From Anaerolineales bacterium UBA5797 (GTDB lineage: Bacteria; Chloroflexota; Anaerolineae; Anaerolineales; Villigracilaceae), in NCBI GenBank assembly GCA_002418205.1, contig DIDP01000048.1, positions 1 through 22,743 on the forward strand: 22,743 bases of DNA. Direction: 5' to 3'. Position 1 is the stretch's first letter, and each line of letters starts with the position of its first letter. This document shows, one piece after another, positions 1-5,823 of the stretch. A program made the translations under genes and the position numbers. The notes under the pieces are model-generated. The model was not told the origin of the DNA, did not search any database, and saw nothing but the letters and a program-made list of their open reading frames with translations.

Positions 1-23
1 GCAGGTGTGATTTTGTTATAATC
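1..23 (+). promoter_or_regulatory. Extended -10 promoter, clpC-type, copy 1
   Basis: TGTTATAAT at 14-22 is a perfect extended -10 element (TG-N-TATAAT). The same 23-base block precedes clpC at 3148-3170, which supports its being a real promoter. Transcription would start near 29-30, just ahead of the leader hairpin. A -35 box cannot be assessed because the window begins here. Confidence 0.75.
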
Positions 24-39
24 GCCATTGTCCCGATTA

Positions 40-76
40 GACCCTAAAGGTCTTTGAGACCTTTAGGGTCTTTTTT
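40..76 (+). terminator. Leader terminator/attenuator hairpin, copy 1
   Basis: A perfect 13-bp stem (40-52 paired with 58-70, loop TTTGA) is followed by six T residues at 71-76. It lies between the promoter and the ATG at 97, so it has the form of an intrinsic terminator inside a 5' leader. The equivalent hairpin before clpC has a different lower stem but the same fold. A role in attenuation is inferred. Confidence 0.7.
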
Positions 77-96
77 CTGGAAAAGGATATTAACCC

Positions 97-285
97 ATGA
101 TGCGATTTGACCGTTTTACAGAGAGAGCACAGGAAGCCGCCCAACGCGCCGCGGAGATCGGGTTCATCATCTTTGTCCTATTGCCGGGATATGTGAATGT
201 ATTTCCCGGTATTCTGGGTTCCATTTTCTGGCTATTGGGATTGGGCCTCACAACACTTGGCTACCGGGCAGAGGCAGATAGTTGA
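97..285 (+). pseudogene. Truncated clpC start fused to unrelated hydrophobic reading frame
   Basis: The first 21 residues (MMRFDRFTERAQEAAQRAAEI) are the ClpC N-terminus, identical to the intact gene at 3239. From codon 22 the frame continues into unrelated sequence encoding about 41 residues. These include a strongly hydrophobic stretch (residues about 22-54) that would form one membrane segment, then a TGA stop. An SD-like AAAAGGA at 81-87 and a full promoter lie upstream, so a 62-residue chimera could be made. It keeps only the first helix of the Clp N domain and cannot be an unfoldase. Most likely this is a scar of insertion or rearrangement at clpC, not a selected protein. Confidence 0.55.
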
Positions 286-459
286 AAACCTGATACAGAT
301 TGCAGACTTTAAAAGCACCCAAGTAATTTGCACCCATCATCATACAGATCAAGTGAATGACCGATTAATGAAGGAGACGTTGGAAAATTGGGCATATAGA
401 AATGAGATTGCCTTTGGATGACAATCTCATTTCTATAATAACCTCTAAAAACATAAATT
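160..459. other. Junction region without a convincing gene
   Basis: After the clpC homology ends there is about 300 bases of moderately AT-rich sequence. A 74-codon plus-strand frame at 197-421 has no recognisable motif and no ribosome-binding site, and its start follows a stop in the same frame; I do not recognise it. The only structure is the long hairpin at 395-437. This may be the decayed end of the inserted segment. Confidence 0.5.
395..437. terminator. 16-bp perfect hairpin, possible bidirectional terminator
   Basis: Bases 395-410 (TATAGAAATGAGATTG) pair perfectly with 422-437, with an 11-base loop. It lies just downstream of the minus-strand gene ending at 460, as expected for a terminator. 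Neither strand has a clean T-run after the stem, so the function is uncertain. An element end or protein-binding site is the alternative. Confidence 0.45.
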
Positions 460-894
460 TCATGGTCGTTCTACCCTCCATGGAGGATCTCCAATAGCCC
501 AGTAAGGTCCGGGACACTCTTTTGGAATTGGTTGTTTCAACCATACTCCTTTTGGAAAACTACCGCCTCCGACCTTTATGTAGTCGCCTACGCTAGCAAA
601 AACCTCGCCTGTATTACTATCAATAACCTGTATAACTCCCTGCTCTGTGCGGGTGGAAAACCTTGGATCCCAGATGAGCAAAACACTACCATCAGATACC
701 TTGCTCACACGCAGGCAACCATTAACAAGCATTAGCTCGCCCTCAACTATTCCATCTAGACCAACACTAGGAACCCTTATTCTTTGTGGGAAATGAGCAC
801 CCAACGGCGGGGCAGTAGCGATTCCATAAGCTACTTTCGCAAGGAAGGCAATTGCAACCAGCGCGATTGCGATCAGGAGAATACGTTTCCACAT
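460..894 (-). CDS. Small membrane-anchored or secreted beta-domain protein
   Basis: The 144-residue product starts with a basic residue and a hydrophobic segment (about residues 5-25), an uncleaved anchor or signal peptide. The rest (about 30-130) is rich in short beta strands and shows the pattern NGCLRVS...SVLLIWDPRFS...GVIQVID...VGDYIKVGGG. I associate that pattern with small exported beta-barrel proteins of unknown function; I do not know a specific activity. Two cysteines, one in NGCL and one near the C-terminus (KECPG), could form a disulfide outside the cell. The gene begins 11 bases after the protease stop codon, and its SD-like AGGAT overlaps that stop region, so it is very probably co-transcribed with the protease. 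A processing partner or inhibitor is possible but speculative. Confidence 0.7.
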   Translation of the reverse strand: MWKRILLIAIALVAIAFLAKVAYGIATAPPLGAHFPQRIRVPSVGLDGIVEGELMLVNGCLRVSKVSDGSVLLIWDPRFSTRTEQGVIQVIDSNTGEVFASVGDYIKVGGGSFPKGVWLKQPIPKECPGPYWAIGDPPWRVERP

Positions 895-905
895 GGTTTT
901 ATCCT

Positions 906-2132
906 TTATGGCAACTCAAATGCTCTCACCAATAACCCTGCCATCAAAGCACGGGTAACAGGCAGTGTATCAGGGCAGAAGGAACCTGATGGACATCCAT
1001 CATTGATTAGTTCTTGATTGTTAAATATACCCTCGATTCTTGTTTGCTTGATCCACGCTGCCGCCCAATGCGAGGTAGGAACATCATTATAGCCGGTACT
1101 GCTTCCTACCCCAGGTGGCCAATATGCAGCGCCATATTTACTTTTCAATAGGAAGACTGCCATTTCGGCATGGGTGGCGTATGAGTTGGGACAGTAATTG
1201 GGTGGATTTGTCGAACATCCACCTGTAATACCCTCTGCCGCCAATTGCTTGATCCAGGCCGCAGCCCAATATGAGGTAGGAACATCGTTAAATCCTGTGC
1301 TGCCTCCTACAGGAGGTGGGGTATAGGATGAGCCATGTACGCCTTTCAACAGGAAGACTGCCATCTCCGCGCGTGTTACGTTGTAGGAAGGGCAATATTG
1401 TAAAGGATTAGTATAACAGCCGCCTGTGACTTTAGAATTATACAAGCGCTCGATATTTTCCCAAGCCCAGTAATCCCAGGGGACATCCGCAAAGACGGAG
1501 GCTGTCACCACACTGACCCCAAGGCCTTCAACATAGTTGATTGCCATATAGATTGCATCGTTTGGATCGTCTAATGCATGTCCATGATGTATTCCATAAG
1601 CAACTGTACCATTGAACCATGGGCCGCCACTATCACCTGGTGAAGAAAGATCACTGTATCCGGCGGTGTTGTTTACACGTATAAACGTAAAGTAAGCCGG
1701 GATATTGACATCCCCTTGAACATTTTTAGAACTGATATATCCACATGTATATCCAGTAACCACTCCGTATTTACAAACATAGTTCCCAATTGCCTGATAA
1801 TTCCTGTGTTGTGTAGCGACTACTCTGCGAAGATATCCATTAGTGTCTGTTTGAAATTGATTTGTTACAGTCAACCCTGGTGTGGTATGCCAACTGACAT
1901 CATATGACCCCCACTTTAGCATGTTGTAAACGGGCAATTCTATTCCATTGTAACTCAGTATATTGTCTTCGCTACAGTGAGCGGCCGTCGAGATCCCCCT
2001 TATTCCTTGAGAGTTCTGTACAGAAAAAGCACTGGTACATGGATTCAATCCGAGTCCGCCATATATATTTGCTTCGGTACCTCCCAGTTTCGAAACTGTA
2101 ATTAACTTTATAGAATCTGGAATCGCAATCAA
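906..2132 (-). CDS. Catalytic half of an SLH-anchored trypsin-like serine protease (separated from its pro-region by an in-frame TAG)
   Basis: This frame carries an S1 (chymotrypsin/streptogrisin-type) domain. The triad is visible: His52 in STAAHC, Asp78 in SYDVS and Ser168 in GDSGGP. Cys32/Cys53 and Cys120/Cys130 are plausible disulfides. Three S-layer-homology-like repeats follow (about 213-270, 278-335, 343-405). They carry FxDVP...YWA...GITGGC and VTRAEMAVFLLK signatures and should attach the enzyme to the cell surface. The frame is continuous with 2133-2684 across one TAG at 2135-2133. The nominal TTG start at 2132 has no ribosome-binding site and would yield an enzyme without signal peptide, so this half probably depends on the upstream start. 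Either the gene is a very young pseudogene, the TAG is read through, or the base is a sequencing error. The sequence is AT-rich compared with clpC. Confidence 0.8.
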   Translation of the reverse strand: MIAIPDSIKLITVSKLGGTEANIYGGLGLNPCTSAFSVQNSQGIRGISTAAHCSEDNILSYNGIELPVYNMLKWGSYDVSWHTTPGLTVTNQFQTDTNGYLRRVVATQHRNYQAIGNYVCKYGVVTGYTCGYISSKNVQGDVNIPAYFTFIRVNNTAGYSDLSSPGDSGGPWFNGTVAYGIHHGHALDDPNDAIYMAINYVEGLGVSVVTASVFADVPWDYWAWENIERLYNSKVTGGCYTNPLQYCPSYNVTRAEMAVFLLKGVHGSSYTPPPVGGSTGFNDVPTSYWAAAWIKQLAAEGITGGCSTNPPNYCPNSYATHAEMAVFLLKSKYGAAYWPPGVGSSTGYNDVPTSHWAAAWIKQTRIEGIFNNQELINDGCPSGSFCPDTLPVTRALMAGLLVRAFELP

Positions 2133-2684
2133 CTAATCTTGCACTGCACTGTCAAGATCAACTTTATCTGCTTCAGTTACAAATATTTTGACGTTGTTTT
2201 CATATACATTTATCTCCGACTGTACAGGTATCTTCAAATCCCAAATCGAAGCCACTGTGTCTTTTTGAACATCTTGAAGTTTTTCGAGGGACAATCGGGC
2301 AGATCGTACTTCAGCGATATCATTCAATTCTTCCGTCAAATACGATTCGATGGTTTTCTCGCCATCTTGAGTAAATAACACAACTATTTTGAATTCGGGA
2401 GTGTGCTCGATCCATAGCCCAGCAAAAGTTTCTGCCTCATTTTCACTTAACTTTGCATCCAATTCTCCCGCGACATCTTGCACATGAAATCGGTAAAGCG
2501 CCTCCTCAACACTCACTCCCTGATTTTTGGCGTAAATTTCCGCATCGTAAAGCAGAGCGTCATCTTCACCCAATTGCGCTTCTGGTGACGCACTCATACC
2601 TTGGGCACGTAATCTTGATGAGGATACAGCCATCAATAAAATTAAAACCAATATGACCATAATTGAACGAGATGTCTTGTGCAT
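2133..2684 (-). CDS. Signal peptide and pro-region of the same serine protease, ending at an in-frame TAG
   Basis: The 183-residue frame starts at an ATG preceded by a strong AAAGGAGG (2689-2696) five bases upstream. Residues about 1-28 form a signal peptide (basic start, hydrophobic core, then Arg-Ala-Gln-Gly). The remainder is acidic, helical and low in cysteine, and fits the intramolecular-chaperone pro-region of alpha-lytic/streptogrisin-type proteases; that assignment is from architecture only. The last codons read ...DLDSAVQD-TAG and the next codon in the same frame begins the mature domain (LIAIPDSIKL). The intended protein is therefore about 592 residues spanning 2684-906. As written, only the pro-region would be secreted. 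The LuxR-type gene upstream and a palindrome at 2754-2769 suggest regulated expression. Confidence 0.75.
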   Translation of the reverse strand: MHKTSRSIMVILVLILLMAVSSSRLRAQGMSASPEAQLGEDDALLYDAEIYAKNQGVSVEEALYRFHVQDVAGELDAKLSENEAETFAGLWIEHTPEFKIVVLFTQDGEKTIESYLTEELNDIAEVRSARLSLEKLQDVQKDTVASIWDLKIPVQSEINVYENNVKIFVTEADKVDLDSAVQD

Positions 2685-2753
2685 TTTTCCTCCTTTAGGT
2701 TGGTTTGGTTTATCTCTATATAATATTCTATTGAAAAAAGACCCCCGTGTCTA

Positions 2754-2769
2754 CTATGGATTTCCATAG
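2754..2769. promoter_or_regulatory. Palindromic operator candidate between luxR-like gene and protease
   Basis: CTATGGATTTCCATAG has perfect 7-bp arms around a 2-base centre. It lies between the stop of the LuxR-type gene (2772) and the protease start (2684), about 70 bases upstream of the protease ATG. A LuxR-family dimer could bind such a site; the assignment is inference. A short weak hairpin with a T-run follows on the minus strand, so a poor terminator is the alternative. Confidence 0.4.
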
Positions 2770-2771
2770 GT

Positions 2772-2983
2772 TCAAGCCAAACCTGATTTTTCAGCCAAGA
2801 CAGCCGCTTCAACCCGTGAATGGACATTCAGTTTGCTGAACAGGTTCTTAATATGAAATTCAACCGTGACTGGTTTGATCCCAAGTTTTAGCGCAATTTC
2901 CTTGTTTGATAACCCTTGGGCAATCAATCGAAGTATCTTTTTTTTTCCTGTTCTGTAAGATGCGGAATACCTTCGTGATCCAT
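2772..2983 (-). pseudogene. Small single-domain LuxR-type (GerE) DNA-binding regulator with a poly-A frameshift
   Basis: The best start is ATG at 2983, with AGGA nearby upstream. It reads MDHEGIPHLTEQEKK and then hits a run of nine A residues (minus strand; T at 2938-2946). Reading eight A residues instead continues as ILRLIAQGLSNKEIALKLG and on through a typical LuxR C-terminal helix-turn-helix (TVEFHIKNLFSKLNVHSR) to the TGA at 2772, about 69 residues in all. The helix-turn-helix frame also stays open upstream to an ATG at 3032, but that reading replaces the expected LTEQE motif with unrelated residues. The protein has no receiver or ligand domain, so it would act as a stand-alone DNA-binding domain. 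It probably controls the protease just downstream. One extra A may be a sequencing error, a real inactivating indel, or a slippage switch. Confidence 0.7.
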
Positions 2984-3018
2984 AAAACATCCTATCACTA
3001 TCAGGCTTGTGTAGATGT

Positions 3019-3045
3019 ATTTTACCCCCCATGAATTTGTGTAAA
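3019..3045 (-). promoter_or_regulatory. Possible promoter of the LuxR-type gene
   Basis: On the minus strand TTTACA (3045-3040) and TAAAAT (3024-3019) are separated by 15 bases, which is short for a sigma-70-type promoter. Transcription from here would place the ATG at 2983 about 30 bases into the message, agreeing with the start chosen for the LuxR-type gene. Confidence 0.3.
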
Positions 3046-3147
3046 GGTTTTTATATGATGTGCAATGCAAGCCAAATCAGGGCAAAGGCAACAGGCCGAT
3101 GTTCACACCCAAATTCCAACACTCCTCTTACGCCGCGTTGATAAACC

Positions 3148-3170
3148 GCAGGTGTGATTTTGTTATAATC
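3148..3170 (+). promoter_or_regulatory. clpC promoter (extended -10)
   Basis: TGTTATAAT lies at 3161-3169. A TTGATA at 3138-3143 is 20 bases upstream, too far for a standard -35, so the extended -10 probably carries the promoter. The start of transcription is expected near 3176. No CIRCE-type HrcA operator is visible. Confidence 0.75.
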
Positions 3171-3187
3171 TGCCCTGTCACAGTAGG

Positions 3188-3219
3188 CCCCGACGGTCTT
3201 TGCGACCGTTGGGGTTTTT
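3188..3219 (+). terminator. clpC leader terminator/attenuator hairpin
   Basis: CCCCGACGGTC (3188-3198) pairs with 3204-3214 (11 bp, one G-U) around the loop TTTGC, and five T residues follow at 3215-3219. It precedes the SD-like AAAGGA (3225-3230) and the ATG at 3239. Compared with copy 1 the lower stem is rewritten while pairing is kept, and the apex GGTCTTTG-GACC is conserved. This suggests the structure is under selection. Readthrough control of clpC is an inference. Confidence 0.7.
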
Positions 3220-3238
3220 ACTTCAAAGGAAAACACTT

Positions 3239-5713
3239 ATGATGCGATTTGACCGTTTTACCGAGAGAGCACAGGAAGCCGCCCAACGCGCTGCGGAGAT
3301 CATCCAGCGCTACGGCCACAACCAGATCGATACCGAACACATCCTGCTGGCGCTCATCGAACAACCCGGCGGGGTGATCCCCCAAATCCTCGAAAAACTC
3401 AGCGTCAGCCCCGAAGCGCTGACCGAACGTCTCGATGCCACCCTGCGCGCCAGCCCCAAAGCCAACATCTTCGGCGGCGGCGCGGGACAGATCTTCATCA
3501 CTCCGCGTGTGAAAAGGATCATCGATCTGGCAAACGAGGAAGCCAACCGCCTCAAGGACGAATACATCTCCACCGAGCACATCTTCCTTGCCATCCTCAC
3601 CGAGCGGAACACGCCCGCGGCGCGCATTTTAGAGTCCGCCGGGCTGACGCGTGACCGCGTCTATTCCGCCATTCAGGATTTGCGCGGCGGGCAACGCGTC
3701 ACCGACCCGCAGGCTGAATCCCGTTATCGGACGCTGGAGAAATACTCCCGCGATCTGACGCAACTGGCGCGCGAAGGCAAGCTCGATCCCGTCATCGGGC
3801 GCGACAATGAAATCCTGCGTCTGATCCAGATCCTGTCGCGGCGCACCAAGAACAACCCGGTCCTCATCGGCGAAGCGGGCGTCGGCAAGACCGCCATCGT
3901 GGAGGGGCTCGCCCAAAAGATCGCCAACAACGATGTCCCTGAGATCCTCTCCGGCAAACGGGTGGTGGCGCTCGATCTCGGCGCGATGATCGCCGGGTCC
4001 AGGTTTAGAGGCGAATTTGAGGAGCGGCTCAAGGCCGTCGTGGAGGAAGTCCAGCGCGCGGGCGGCGACATCATCATGATGATCGATGAGTTGCATACCG
4101 TCGTCGGTGCGGGAGCCGCGCAAGGCGCGATGGACGCGTCCAACATGCTCAAGCCTGCGCTGGCGCGCGGCGAACTGCAATGCATTGGCGCGACCACGCT
4201 CGATGAATATCACAAGCACATCGAAAAGGACGCCGCCCTCGAAAGGCGTTTTGCGCCCATCTATGTGGAAGAGCCGAACGTGGAGGATACGATCAAGATG
4301 CTCCAGGGCTTGCGCGACCGCTATGAGGCGCACCACAAGGTCCGCTTTGCGGATGATGCGCTGGTCGCCGCGGCAAGATTGGCGGACCGGTATGTGACGG
4401 ACCGCCGACTGCCCGACAAGGCAATCGACCTGATGGACGAAGCCGCCGCGAAACTGCGCGTGGCGTTGTATTCCATGCCGCCCGACCTCAAGGCGATGAA
4501 GAGTGAGATCGAAAAACTGCAAGCCGAAGAGGAACAAGCCGGCTTGAACCGCGATTACGAACGCGCCGCGCAGAAGAAATCCGAGCGGCTGCGACTCGAT
4601 GAGGAATATCACGAGAAGCGCGATAAATGGGAATCGGAACACCAGCTCGATGAAGTGGTGGATGTGGACGACATCGCCGGGGTCGTGCATCAGTGGACCG
4701 GCATCCCGGTCACACAGATGATGGAAACCGAAGCCGAGAAACTCCTGCACATGGAAACGCGCCTGCACGAACGCATCATCGGGCAGGAGGAGGCGATCCA
4801 CGCGATCTCCGACGCGATCCGCCGCGCAAGAAGCGGGTTGAAGGACCCCTCGCGCCCCATCGGCTCGTTCATTTTCATCGGTCCGTCGGGTGTCGGCAAG
4901 ACGGAGCTCGCCAAGGCCCTTGCCTGGTTCATGTTCGACGATGAGGACGCCCTGGTGCGCATCGACATGTCAGAGTATCGCGAACAGCATACCGTGAGCC
5001 GCCTCTTCGGGGCGCCTCCGGGATACGTCGGGTATGAGGAGGGCGGTCAATTAACGGAGGCAGTCCGCAGGCGTCCGTATCGAGTCGTCCTGTTCGACGA
5101 GATCGAGAAGGCGCATCCGGAGGTCTGGAACGCGTTGCTGCAGATCCTGGACGACGGGCGTCTGACCGACGGTCAGGGCAACATCGTGGACTTCCGCAAT
5201 ACGGTTCTGATCATGACCTCGAACCTGGGCACCGAATACGTGAGGAAAGGCGGCGCCCTGGGCTTTGTCCAGCATAAAGCGACGGACGAGGAACGCGAAG
5301 CGCATGACAAGATCGAGAAGGCACTGAAGGGCGCGTTCCGTCCAGAGTTCATCAACCGCATCGATGAGATCATCATGTTCTCGCCGCTTTCGCTCGAGCA
5401 GATGGAAGAGATCGTCGTGCTGCAAATGAAGGAAGTACAGGACCGTCTGAACGAACACAACATTACCGTCGAACTGATGGACTCGGCGCGCAGGTGGCTT
5501 GCGAAGGAAGGGTATGATCCCGCATTCGGCGCTCGCCCATTGCGACGCGCGATCCAGAAACATGTCGAGAGTCCGCTTTCGGTGGAACTGCTGGGCGGCA
5601 AATACAAGGACGGCGCCACCGTGCAGGTGGATGTGGATGAGAAGGAGAACAGGATCGTTTTCCGGGCATCCGAGCCTGTGAAGAAAAAGAGCAAACAACC
5701 CGCGGATGCGTAA
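3239..5713 (+). CDS. clpC: ATP-dependent unfoldase ClpC (ClpP partner)
   Basis: The protein has about 824 residues. It is a Hsp100/Clp AAA+ hexamer that unfolds substrates and feeds them to ClpP in the cytoplasm. Order of domains: double Clp-N repeat (about 1-145); AAA-1 with Walker A GEAGVGKT at 211-218 and Walker B near 281 (MMIDELH); a short coiled-coil middle domain with a UVR-like stretch (about 414-465); AAA-2 with GPSGVGKT at 548-555, Walker B LFDEIEKAHP near 617 and the LFGAPPGYVGY segment; and a C-terminal D2-small domain. The short middle domain distinguishes it from ClpB. LGF at 674-676 sits where the ClpP-docking loop is found in ClpC. The start is the ATG at 3239 (AAAGGA eight bases upstream; the next codon is also ATG). 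A longer in-frame TTG at 3200 falls inside the leader hairpin and is rejected. GC content is high, unlike the insert upstream. Confidence 0.97.
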   Translation: MMRFDRFTERAQEAAQRAAEIIQRYGHNQIDTEHILLALIEQPGGVIPQILEKLSVSPEALTERLDATLRASPKANIFGGGAGQIFITPRVKRIIDLANEEANRLKDEYISTEHIFLAILTERNTPAARILESAGLTRDRVYSAIQDLRGGQRVTDPQAESRYRTLEKYSRDLTQLAREGKLDPVIGRDNEILRLIQILSRRTKNNPVLIGEAGVGKTAIVEGLAQKIANNDVPEILSGKRVVALDLGAMIAGSRFRGEFEERLKAVVEEVQRAGGDIIMMIDELHTVVGAGAAQGAMDASNMLKPALARGELQCIGATTLDEYHKHIEKDAALERRFAPIYVEEPNVEDTIKMLQGLRDRYEAHHKVRFADDALVAAARLADRYVTDRRLPDKAIDLMDEAAAKLRVALYSMPPDLKAMKSEIEKLQAEEEQAGLNRDYERAAQKKSERLRLDEEYHEKRDKWESEHQLDEVVDVDDIAGVVHQWTGIPVTQMMETEAEKLLHMETRLHERIIGQEEAIHAISDAIRRARSGLKDPSRPIGSFIFIGPSGVGKTELAKALAWFMFDDEDALVRIDMSEYREQHTVSRLFGAPPGYVGYEEGGQLTEAVRRRPYRVVLFDEIEKAHPEVWNALLQILDDGRLTDGQGNIVDFRNTVLIMTSNLGTEYVRKGGALGFVQHKATDEEREAHDKIEKALKGAFRPEFINRIDEIIMFSPLSLEQMEEIVVLQMKEVQDRLNEHNITVELMDSARRWLAKEGYDPAFGARPLRRAIQKHVESPLSVELLGGKYKDGATVQVDVDEKENRIVFRASEPVKKKSKQPADA

Positions 5714-5719
5714 ATGTCT

Positions 5720-5755
5720 GTAGGGGCGACCCGTTGGGTCGCCCCTACTTTTTTT
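5720..5755 (+). terminator. Strong intrinsic terminator of clpC
   Basis: A perfect 13-bp stem (5720-5732 with 5736-5748, loop GTT) is followed by seven T residues, starting six bases after the clpC stop. The stem sequence (GTAGGGGCGACCC) resembles a dispersed palindromic element type, which cannot be tested from one window. Confidence 0.9.
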
Positions 5756-5823
5756 CCTAATCCCAGTTTTATAAATTCAGGGTACCATACACAGACCTCA
5801 TCATAAGGAGATTCTTCAATTTC

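Larger units (their letters stand above)
1..159 (+). repeat. Duplicated clpC 5' region, copy 1 (promoter, leader hairpin, codons 1-21)
   Basis: This stretch matches 3148-3301. The first 23 bases are identical. The leader keeps its layout (hairpin, T-run, Shine-Dalgarno) but differs strongly in sequence. The 63 bases from ATG to the GAGATC codons differ at only two positions, both synonymous. Similarity stops abruptly after position 159. The left limit cannot be seen because the window starts exactly at the first matching base. Whether this copy is the ancestral or the incoming one is not decidable here. Confidence 0.9.
3148..3301 (+). repeat. Duplicated clpC 5' region, copy 2 (attached to the intact gene)
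   Basis: This is the partner of 1-159: identical promoter block, differently spelled leader hairpin, and 61 of 63 identical bases over the first 21 codons. The two copies bracket about 3 kb of AT-rich DNA. Here the homology continues into the intact clpC, whereas copy 1 breaks off at the same codon. Confidence 0.9.

Noticed and set aside
197..421. 74-codon plus-strand frame as a gene
   Set aside because: No ribosome-binding site, no recognisable motif, overlap with the chimeric frame, and its end lies inside a hairpin.
2642..2827. 61-codon minus-strand frame between the LuxR-type gene and the protease
   Set aside because: It overlaps both genes in another frame and spans the protease promoter and SD.
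3100..3240. CIRCE/HrcA operator expected at a clp gene
   Set aside because: No TTAGCACTC-N9-GAGTGCTAA-like inverted repeat is present near the promoter; the AACACTCC at 3119-3126 has no partner.
3200..3241. Upstream TTG start for clpC adding 13 residues
   Set aside because: It lies in the leader hairpin. The ATG at 3239 has a well-spaced SD, and the same ATG is the start in the duplicate copy.
3629..4801. 390-codon minus-strand frame inside clpC
   Set aside because: It is a high-GC shadow frame; the plus strand carries the full ClpC motifs and the antisense product is unlike any known protein.
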